Shown in pieces: positions 55,346-64,000 of a stretch of 64,000 nucleotides of DNA; positions within the stretch are counted from its first letter, which is position 1; every line of letters starts with the position of its first letter. Source of the stretch: Trichobilharzia regenti (lineage: Eukaryota > Platyhelminthes > Trematoda > Strigeidida > Schistosomatidae); assembly GCA_944472135.2 (NCBI GenBank), contig OX235263.1:2029517-2093516 (forward strand). Direction: 5' to 3'. Below the pieces are notes generated by a model. It did not search any database. It was not told where the DNA came from and saw nothing but the letters and a program-made list of their open reading frames with translations. The position numbers were made by a program, and so were the translations under genes.

Positions 55346-55639
55346 ATTCCGCCTGTCCGATTCAGGCGAAGAATCAGATTGTTGTCATTTGAATTTTTTG
55401 TATTTTTAATATATTTTCCGTACGTTGAAATTTCTCTGGCAGTTTTTTAGATTTAGCGGTGTGGGGTTGCTAAAAATAATAATGATTTACTTTATTCCGA
55501 AAACAGTACTTGTGATTGTCCAACACGTCACAAAAACCGTTAATGCCTAGCTCTTGCTACGCTGGGCCTTTCGCTGTCTCCCGAAATATTTCAAAAACGC
55601 TTAGTACTAACGGACGCAAAACCAAAACACCGATTGGCG
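55346..55639. other. LINE C tail fragment and unclassified repeat up to the duplication join
   Basis: At 55480-55515 the minus strand ends like LINE C (CAAGTACTGTTTTCGGAATA, AAGTAAATCATTATTATT). From about 55545 sequence resembles 53224-53330. At 55640 it joins the start of unit copy 2 abruptly. Confidence 0.5.
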
Positions 55640-56414
55640 ACCCGATTCAATTTCTGCACCTCATTACCACCGTTACTCACTTGACTAACGCTCAATTTCT
55701 AGTCAAGTATGCTGTGTCATCCAAACTATTTGCTCACTTTTAGTCCTAATTTAAATGGCATTATTCTCTACCTCACCTCTACTTGGTCTCTACCTATAAG
55801 TACCTATGTTGCTACCGTGACCTAAGTTGAAACATTTCAGTCAATTATATTACATCTAAGTTACAAACTCAAGCTTACTTTAGTTGCTGTCTAATTAACT
55901 TTGTTGCTACATTATATCACTCTTGCATTACCTGATTAATTATCTAAACTTGACACACCTCATGTACAAAAACTGTAAAAGTAAAGGACACCTACGTGAT
56001 TGCCCTAACTTCTTAATGTAGTAGGTGGTTAGACGGAACATTTAACTAGAAATTGACAAAATTTGAGATGACCAAGAAAAGTCTAAAGTATTTAAAACAA
56101 TTATAACTTATAAATGATTTAAGGCTGAAGGCGAAATTATCAGACTTTAACATTTAAGCGATGTTAACCACGGTGAGGGAAAATGACTGCCTGAATTCTT
56201 TCTGAACACACATAAATTCAATTTCTTTAGGCAGAAGGAGAACTCGTAGAGCAAAAATTAGAATTGACCAGATTACGAGGGAACATTAAAAAAATGCCTC
56301 GTTAACCTTAGCGAATAAACGGTGAGCTAAAAACAAAGCTATGAATAGAACTTGTTAATTCCTTGCTTAACTAGGCAGGATTATGTTTACAAATCCGATT
56401 ATGAACATGCCTAA

Positions 56415-57173
56415 TTGGAATTCTTGACATATTGGAATCAATGGCTCTGCATAGGTTGCAACAATTTAGAACTTGACCTGACAATTCAAGGCCATGCACT
56501 TTTACGACTGGAATCTGTATTGGACCTAGGACTGAAATACTCACCTGACTTATCATTTTCTGAACATATCTCCAAACAAGTGTCAAAGTCACGCAGACTT
56601 ATCGGCTTTCTACTCAGGAACTTTTACAGAAATGAGTCCAGAATTCTGTTGTACAAGGTTTGTGTGCGTCCTTTATTTGATTACTGTTCATTCATGTATA
56701 GTAGTATACGCATAGAGGACAAATTGAAAGTCGAGGGAGTGCAGAGGTACTTCACGTCAAAATTACTCGGAACCGAAAATGGTGCGAACTACTCCACTAG
56801 ATGTGACATCCTAGGATTAGAAACACTATGGCTAAGACGCCTGAGACTAAACTTAACACTTTACTATAAGCTTCTAAACCACTTAGTTTTTACCTCTACT
56901 AATGGCATTCGACTTTCAGATGACAGTGTCTACAAACTAAGACACACTAAGGGTACAGTAGCTATTGAACAATGTAAAACAGCTACCAGGCAAAAGTTTT
57001 ATTTGATTAGGTATGCACAGATATGGAATAAACTACCAATGGAAATGCGTCAAGCAGGTACATTGGCTTCCTTCAAAAAAGTGCTTAACGACAAACTACA
57101 CGAGTTTGCAAACGACAGTAGTCTTAGTTCCTATCTGAGAGCCTCCGAAATTATAGGTCCATTTAATGTATAA
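56415..57173 (+). CDS. LINE D reverse transcriptase C-terminal region
   Basis: A 252-codon open frame whose first ten codons come from the host sequence before the insertion. The rest shows the post-catalytic part of CR1/jockey-type RTs: LDLGLKYSPDLSFSEHI (about residues 37-53), KSRRLIGFLLRNFYRN, LLYKVCVRPLFDYCSFMYS, VEGVQRYFTSKLLG, LGLETLWLRRLRLNLTLYYK and a closing NKLPMEMRQAGTLASFKK block. The YADD catalytic box is upstream and lost, so it has no RT activity of its own. The absence of stops over 240 codons supports recent arrival. The Met used as start is accidental. Confidence 0.75.
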   Translation: MEFLTYWNQWLCIGCNNLELDLTIQGHALLRLESVLDLGLKYSPDLSFSEHISKQVSKSRRLIGFLLRNFYRNESRILLYKVCVRPLFDYCSFMYSSIRIEDKLKVEGVQRYFTSKLLGTENGANYSTRCDILGLETLWLRRLRLNLTLYYKLLNHLVFTSTNGIRLSDDSVYKLRHTKGTVAIEQCKTATRQKFYLIRYAQIWNKLPMEMRQAGTLASFKKVLNDKLHEFANDSSLSSYLRASEIIGPFNV

Positions 57174-58527
57174 GTTCAAATACTACACCTGCTGTTTTTG
57201 CCTATATTTATAATTTTAGATAAAACATTAACGATTAAGATACTTACCCTCAAACAGACAAGAAGTTTCGTTTGTAAAACTTCTACCCAACACAATAAGT
57301 GGAATAAAATGGACATAAACTGACAACATGAAAAAGGTTATAACTCACCACAACATCACATGGACAGATGTACGCTCGTCGGACATCATATATGCATCAC
57401 CAACTACAACCCAACATTCCTGAGATAATGTGATGAACTTATATCCATAATGTTGCTGAGCAGTCAATATCCACAACTCCTGTCGGAACAACTAAAATTC
57501 AAAAACCTTCCTCACGAGAAGTAAATATCCACAAGCAGTAAAAATCCATTAATTAATGCGTCTAAAGCTTATGTATTTTACTCCCAACAATGACATTGCA
57601 CATCAAATGAGATAAACATATCACTGATTTCAAAATAACACAACAATGAACTATAATTCAAGGATTCTGCACACCACAAAGTAATGCATGAAAATTGACT
57701 TCAAGCTTTATTTTTTTCCCAGGCACTTATAACCCATCCACCAAAGACCTGGTTTTTTTGTTAATGCGAAGACAATACTTCTGTATTTCCTGATGTGTTG
57801 CACTCACTGAAAATCTAGCGGATTTTTCCAACTATGCACAGAAATGATTGTACATAAGTGAAAAGGATGTTTTATACTATTCGGATTAACATTTATCAAG
57901 TGTACGTATTATCTCCAGTGTACATGTTAAACATATTTTGCTATCGACTGTAAATTGTGACTGAATAATATGATCCTATTTCTGTAACAATTTGATGATG
58001 CCTGTAAACTGGCGTCCCTCATGTACTGTACCATGAGAATCAATCCATCTATTTACTTATTTCAATGAAATAAACATTTCTCTGATTTCAAAATAACACA
58101 TCAATGAACTATAAATCAAGGATTCTGTACACAAGAAAATTATGTATGAAAACTGACTTCAAGCTTTATTTTTTTCCCAGGCACTTATAACCCATCCACC
58201 AAAGACCTGGTTTTTTTGTTAATGCGAAGACAATACTTCTGTATTTCCTGATGTTTTGCACTCACTGAAAATCTAGCGGATTTTTCCAACTATGCACAGA
58301 AATGATTGTACATAAGTGAAAAGGATGTTTTATACTATTCGGATTAACATTTATCAAGTGTACGTATAATCTCCAGTGTACATGTTAAACATATTTTGCT
58401 ATCGACTGTAAATTGTGACTGAATAATATGATCCTATTTCTGTAACAATTTGATGATGCCTGTAAACTGGCGTCCCTCATGTACTGTATCATGAGAATAA
58501 ATTTATTTATTTATTTATTTATTTAAT
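56443..58527 (+). mobile_element. LINE D, 5'-truncated insertion, only in copy 2
   Basis: Exactly 2,085 bases absent from copy 1 between 43135 and 43136. A short AAT repeat flanks it (56440-56442 and 58525-58527). It encodes a CR1/jockey-type LINE C-terminal region (to 57173) and has a 3' UTR that contains a 458-base direct duplication and ends in (TTTA)n. The open frame and clean edges suggest a recent insertion. Confidence 0.95.
57607..58522 (+). repeat. Direct duplication of 458 bases in the LINE D 3' UTR
   Basis: Two copies (about 57607-58064 and 58065-58522) share GACTTCAAGCTTTATTTTTT, CCAAAGACCTGG, GTACATGTTAAACATATTTT and GGCGTCCCTCATGTACTGTA. The period is exactly 458 (57697 against 58155). 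The second ends in the (TTTA)n tail; the first ends in a decayed version of it. Confidence 0.9.
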
Positions 58528-58831
58528 AACATCCAAGACTTGGCTAGATAACAGGATTTGGGACGTGACTGCTTCGCTCCCAATAACTTTTCATGTCCGT
58601 TTATACGTAAGCATAAAAGTGTGCGAACCGGAGTCTAAGCACGTTTTCCAGAAGGAGCGGTAGTCTTCTACTGACCCTCGCCAACGATACCCTATCGCTA
58701 TGTGGTCTGTCTGAGTCCAACGTCGATTTGGTGATGGAGGTCGCCAGGTTACACAATGTCCAAGTGCCTAAAGTTAGTGCTAACTAGGAACGGATGATTA
58801 TCTGAATAGAACTGTAGAAGACGACCACCGT

Positions 58832-59032
58832 TGTTAGTTCGTCTACAAATCATACACCACTTTTCACGGGAGATAGAGCGCAGGCACGTATGATCAAAGA
58901 CACCCTATGGAGTTGCCATGTCGACCAACTAACCAGCAATGATTCTCTCTTACAATTCGGTTGGCAAAATCTCATCCTGATGAGCACTTATTTCAAACTT
59001 AGGAAATACTATCTCGTTTAACGACTACCCAC
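58832..59032 (-). mobile_element. LINE B fragment (copy of 43440-43640)
   Basis: Same sequence shifted by 15392. Confidence 0.6.
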
Positions 59033-59501
59033 AATACTCATTCTGAAGCTAGCTGGTTAAATTTCCCCAGTCTTCGTTAAGCCTGTGATCGATTGCGGGT
59101 GAAGATTTTTTAATAAATAATACCTATCAAATATTTGTGCCTATCAGAAACAGAGGTTACAAAATATGAATGCTTCAATGCCAACGAAAATGATTTTGAG
59201 CTAGATCACCAAAATTCTTAGTCCACTGGTTCTTAGCATCGCGAAGGCACCAACCAGGCAGTCTACACCTCCCTAAGTAGCTAAAAACAACAATGAGTGA
59301 CTTAAGTGATTGATGCTAAATTTCGATCTAACCATCCCTAAATCATTTGCAGTCTAATCCTACGTCGTCAAGAAAGCTGGTTGCTCGTCATGACCACCCA
59401 AATCGATGCATGTGTATAGCTTCGATGGTTGAGTCTCACTTCTTACATCGGATTTAGCCATCAATCTTAATATTCTTCACCATAGTATACCACTTAACAT
59501 G

Positions 59502-59792
59502 TGGTCAGATAGCCAGTTTCTCCAAGTCTTTCATTTTCAGTGACTGTCCCACAGCTTAAAAATGAAGATGAAGGGAACGATTGCACGATACCTCAAATTG
59601 TCAGCAGGCCACCTCACTTCATTCCCTACCTTCAAACTGGGATTCAATGCAGACCAGTTCTGTAGCATCACCTTACATTTGACAGGGACGAATAACATGC
59701 CAAACATCTCAAGACTTCTGCTCAAAGTGTTCGGAAGACTTCACGAAGGAGTTTACCAGACTGTAACCCTGTAACAAGCCAATCCCCTGCAT
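59502..59792 (-). mobile_element. LINE B fragment (copy of 44110-44400)
   Basis: Encodes the same SRSLEMFGMLFVPVKCKVML block without a visible change. Confidence 0.7.
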
Positions 59793-61046
59793 CGCTTAAG
59801 TCAATTATAGTCATATCCATAATGAAATCGGATAAAAACGGGCATCATTGAGGGACATAAATCGCTGTCATTACTTTAAATGACAACTCTACGTTAACAT
59901 GATACATTTACACGGCAACACAATCAAGAAATATGGTTAGCGTTGGACACCAGTAGGTATGCATGTGTTTCAGAATATTTCGCCCAAGCATCGCCTAATC
60001 TACTGATGACTAATGAACCTAGAACTTAAGATTCGCTATATTAATCAGGCTCATCCCTCTATGATCGAACCAGAGAAGATCGTTTATCATCCTAATCTAT
60101 AGATATATCGAATTTCAGAGCCAGTAGTCATATGAGGACTAAGTTAGGCTTATGGAAAACGTCTTCAGGACCATACGAGGGTACATCAATTAGGTTACGA
60201 TTACAAAACGACGTCGACTTACCGTAGTACTGAATAAAATAAAAAATACCGGACTGCGTTGTTCTAAAGGTACAATAAAGGGTTGTTGGCGGGGAGCATT
60301 CTGCTCTCTACTCAAGTAATTATGAGTTTATGGAAAGTTGCCGTTTGCAGTATAACACACACTAGTTTTTTGGGGGGTTAGGAATGCTGAGGCGAAGACT
60401 TATTTCAGAAACGTACTGCCTTTATTTGACAGCAGGGAATAAATTGGCCTACTGCTAAAAAGTCAGTTGTCAGAACTCCATTAGTTGGGACAAATTTTTA
60501 TGTACTAAACTGCGAACCACCCTTGTTGCATGAGCTGACGATACTAGGCTAAGTAGCTTTCCCGGGGTTTGAACTCACTGCCCATTTTTCGACAGCGGAC
60601 GAGTGATTAAGTCGATGAGCTTCACTTCCACTGATTCAAGTTCTAAAAAGCCGCAGCCCTGCTTGCACTTTGAGTTGAAATCTCAGTATGTCTGGAGGCT
60701 CGTTCCCACCAACCTGAGAATTGAAATATAACGTGTAAAGAGTAGACGTTTCCTACCACATGCCTTCGTTTAGTTTACCGTATTAGATACAGCTTAGTGA
60801 TGTTGAGAATGAATGATTTCAAGTAAGAAGTGTAGACCAGTCGATAACAGAATGTGAATCGTCAAAATACGGCAGGAATTCACCAAGTCTATGACTGTTG
60901 GTCTTCGTCATGAAGCCAGATATCGCCTCTGCATATGGGGTTCAAAGTATGCTAACAGATGATGGGCACCAATGGCATTCCACTATACAGTAAATCATAT
61001 TGTAAAACTGTATGATTTTACAAAATAAATTTGCTATACGATGGAA

Positions 61047-61692
61047 CGGAAATCTACTGAAGTTCCATTCTTAGGTCAAGTTGTATTAGCACCAACGGAC
61101 TGATTAGCGACGAAATCTCAACACGGGTCCAAAAAGCTCGAGCTGCTTTCACTGACTTACACCATCTCTGGAGTAGGCGTGACATCCGGCTGGCTATCAA
61201 CCAAGGGACGTGTGTACTGCTCAGACGTTCGCTCCGTCCTTCTCTATGGCTCTGAAACATGGCCAATACGAGTTGAAGACATGAAAAGGTTGACTGCTTT
61301 CGATCATAGATGTCTGCGATCTCTGTCTCACGTTAGGTGGTTTATTAAGGTAAGTAATGTTGACGTTAGGCGTAGAGTGTTGGGCAAAGAGGGAAAATCA
61401 ATCGACGAGGCTATCAAGTTGCATAGATTGAGATGGCTAGGTCACGTGCTGCGCATGCCTAACCATCGCCTCCCCCGCCGACGGGCATTACTAGCTGATA
61501 TAGGTGCAGGCTGGAAAAGAGCCAGTGGTGGCCAAACAAAAACATGGCCTCATCAATCCATGAAATCCTTGACAGTTAAACTGAGTCAGGTAGGGAGGGA
61601 GATGCAGACTCCCGGGTTGGGGCCCTCGGGACTCTAGGAATCAATGGCTAGAGACAATAGGTGACATGGCTCAAAATCGTTGTCAATAGCCA
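61047..61692 (+). mobile_element. LINE B, 3' copy (copy of 45655-46300)
   Basis: The 152-codon frame 61179-61637 gives the same protein as the frame at 45787-46245. Confidence 0.8.
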
Positions 61693-61816
61693 GCGCAGAT
61701 GTATTCAGTCTCTGTAATCTTTCATATTCCTTTCTACCATTACCCATTCTGTTTCACCTATACTTGTCAAACTCAATTGATTCTCTTCACTCATCTTCTT
61801 ATCTACCTCTGTGTCT

Positions 61817-62908
61817 GTCTGTCTGTTTTCGACATAGAACTTTGCACAAATGTGCGGAAGTTCAAGTCGCCACATTCCGTGTAGCACGCGAAGCAAGAGA
61901 AGAAAGTACAAGAAAAGCATAACAGAGACAGTGAGCAGAGGTGTGAGACAAAGGAGTAATAAAGAAATACAAAACAGTTTCATTGAAGATCATAAGTCAC
62001 AGGGAGTGGATGCATCTGCGCCACTGAGAACGATGAGTTTGAGCCATGTCACCAATTGTTTCCAACCATAGATTTTTACCGTCCCGGGGACCCCAGCCTG
62101 GAAGTCTACACCTTCCTTCGTGGCTTAGACCAACTGTTATGGATTCCATTGACTGGTGCCAAGTATTTGTTTGACCGCCGCTAGCTTTTTTCCAGCCTGA
62201 CCCTATATCCGCTAACATTGCTCGTCGAGGGAGGCGATGGCTTGGCATACGTAACACGTATCCCAACCATCTCAGTCTTTGTAACTTCACGACTTCGTCG
62301 ATTGATTTCCCCTGTTTACCTAGAACTCTGCGCCTAACCTCCATGTTGCTCACCTTATTATGCCACTTTACACGGGAAATAGAACGCAGGCACCTATGAT
62401 CAAAGACAGCTAGTCTTTTCATGTCTTCCACTCTCAGTGGCCAGGTCTCACAACCATAAAGGAGGACGGAACGGACTGATGAGCAGTACACCCGCCCTTT
62501 GGTCGATAGTCGAACATCTCGTCTACGCCAGAGTCGGCGTAAACTGGCAAATGCGAAACGAGCCCCCTGTATTCGTGCTGAGATTTCGTCAGAGATCAGC
62601 CCGTTGGGGCTGATGGTACTTCCCAAATAAGTGAAGCGGTCAACGTGCTCTACCACTTCACTTCCTATTTTTAAACTAGGCGTCGATGTAGTCCAGTCCT
62701 GTAACATCATCTTGCATTTGGCGGGAGCGAACTGCATGCCAAACATTCGTAGATTGCGGCTCCAGGTGTTTAGAAGACTCTGCATTTCGTCAGCGTCTTC
62801 GCCTAGAAGGACTATATCGTCTGCATATTCCAAGTCAACGAGATTATTCCCCGGTAGCAAGTCAATTCCTGAGTCACTGAAGTCACCTAGGGTTAAGTCC
62901 ATTAGCAC
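61817..62908 (-). mobile_element. LINE B, best-preserved 3' half (copy of 46425-47516)
   Basis: Same structure and tail as its partner, shifted by 15392. No nucleotide difference was noticed in the coding part. Confidence 0.9.
61997..62908 (-). CDS. LINE B reverse transcriptase C-terminal region (second copy)
   Basis: A 303-codon frame encoding the same residues as 46605-47516, including the YADD box and the RWLGYVLRMPSHRLPR block. Its sameness reflects the segmental duplication, not independent insertion. It lacks the endonuclease and the first RT motifs, so it is a fragment. Confidence 0.7.
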   Translation of the reverse strand: MLMDLTLGDFSDSGIDLLPGNNLVDLEYADDIVLLGEDADEMQSLLNTWSRNLRMFGMQFAPAKCKMMLQDWTTSTPSLKIGSEVVEHVDRFTYLGSTISPNGLISDEISARIQGARFAFASLRRLWRRRDVRLSTKGRVYCSSVRSVLLYGCETWPLRVEDMKRLAVFDHRCLRSISRVKWHNKVSNMEVRRRVLGKQGKSIDEVVKLQRLRWLGYVLRMPSHRLPRRAMLADIGSGWKKASGGQTNTWHQSMESITVGLSHEGRCRLPGWGPRDGKNLWLETIGDMAQTHRSQWRRCIHSL

Positions 62909-63423
62909 ATCTACCTCTGTGTGCTATTCGGAACGTGGCAACTCGAACTGGTGCACTCCGGTGACAAGTTCGATGTTGAATCCAGACAGAGACAGATTTA
63001 TTCCCTTATTGGTTCACTTTGATTAATTTAAAAATGTAGCATCATAGTAACATCTCTAGTTGGCTCTTCCAACGGACAACACGTTTAAAAAGTACTAAAG
63101 TAGTTGCTGTTTTCAGGACACAGCGAGTCAGAATGATCTATGGAACACTACACATATGATAGCTAACCAAATATTTCACGTCAACCAGTCACATAATGAA
63201 AACAACGATAACAATGTGAGATTTCATACTTAAATTCTGTTCAATTTCTTTAATTTTACTCTACTGTGATTATGAAACTCAACGTTTGATACTGTTATGG
63301 TCAAACTGAGGTCTTCATCCGAGGATATCTCATCACATTTCATAAGTATCTGAGATCGCTAACCTACTTTAATTTCCTTAGATCGCACCAAGAAATCCTC
63401 ACATACTTTGGCATATCACATTC

Positions 63424-64000
63424 TTTATTATGCTCGATTCAACACCACTGTCGTCTGATTTAGCATATGAATGAAAATTTAATTTAAACCAATTACAAAG
63501 GCTACCCAGTGATCTATAAATGGCTAAAAACAAGAATTTAAATCTGCATGTATTTATCAATGGACTGCAGAAGTCATCCAAACACTTAGCCATTAAATAG
63601 GGAGGAACTCCCCATTCACTTTAATTAGTGCTTTTTTGAAGTAAATTCTATGGGACTTATATGATAATGACTACCCAACTGAAAAAATCTTTCAGCCATT
63701 AATATCTGCACATAAAGTAAGTAGATTTGTCGAAGGTAGTTTGCACAATACGTTTAGGATGTCCATATCACAAAATTCTACCGAATTCATATTTTGAGGT
63801 GGGAAAACTATTTCTAGATGATAAATACTGTAACAGTCAACCGCTTTTAACGTTAAGAAAACAGCCTGGAAAAATATTCACACTGACACACACACCTCTT
63901 ACAAAAACGATATGGTTTCTAAACAGAGGGTGTGTGAACTACTTGGTACCTCATTAACAATGTGCAGACCTGAATATCATCTTATAGCAGTTGACACGCT
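63424..64000 (-). other. Presumed start of a second ataxin-2 3' UTR
   Basis: Corresponds to 48032-48608; AATAAA on the minus strand at 63429-63424 matches 48037-48032. No ataxin-2 coding sequence lies within the window in this copy. Confidence 0.45.

Larger units (their letters stand above)
55640..64000 (+). repeat. Tandem duplication, unit copy 2 (runs off the window)
   Basis: Repeats 42333-48608 in order, interrupted only by the LINE insertion 56443-58527. The unit length, 13,307 bases, equals the spacing between the two starts, which is what a direct tandem copy of 42333-55639 would give. The right edge corresponds to 48608, inside the presumed 3' UTR of ataxin-2, so a second ataxin-2 gene is expected just past the window. 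Confidence 0.95.

Overview
The window reads as trematode nuclear DNA, most likely a blood fluke (Schistosoma or a close relative). The evidence is a conserved gene whose six introns are all 32-35 bases, a schistosome specialty; Penelope-like elements with GIY-YIG endonuclease remnants; several non-LTR retrotransposon families; and tRNA-headed SINEs, some carrying hammerhead-ribozyme-like sequence of the kind known from the schistosome Sm-alpha family. There is no bacterial or viral gene organisation, no CRISPR array and no operon. No species is assigned.

Only one host protein gene is supported: an ataxin-2 orthologue on the minus strand (51700 down to 49008, seven exons, 829 residues) with an Lsm fold, an LsmAD region, a PAM2 motif that binds poly(A)-binding protein, and a long Gln/Pro-rich tail.

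Layout: 1-4300 holds Penelope fragments, SINEs, a degenerate Sm-alpha-like element, interstitial telomere-like repeats and a U1-snRNA-like sequence. 5.1-6.9 kb holds LINE B and LINE C 3' ends. 7-11.2 kb holds hammerhead-like SINEs and a Penelope remnant with inverted termini split by a LINE A insertion. 12.07-12.55 kb is a near-perfect palindrome. 12.8-22 kb holds LINE A pieces with nested SINEs and two hairpin-forming SINE repeats. 22.4-30.5 kb holds two CR1-like (LINE C) copies, an Sm-alpha-like copy and a 2-kb segment bounded by inverted repeats. 31-38.5 kb holds LINE B, the best Penelope copy, LINE A, LINE B again and another Penelope fragment. 39.3-42.3 kb holds LINE C and Penelope remnants. 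42.3-55.6 kb is one 13.3-kb unit containing ataxin-2, and from 55640 to the window end the same unit starts again, almost unchanged except for a 2,085-bp LINE insertion.

The repeats appear to interact. Two SINE types share one tRNA-like head but end in tails resembling two different LINE families (LINE C and LINE A), as expected if each borrows a different reverse transcriptase. Family letters A-D are local labels; formal clade names (RTE/SR2, CR1/SR1, Perere) are inferences from recalled motifs, and no database was searched.
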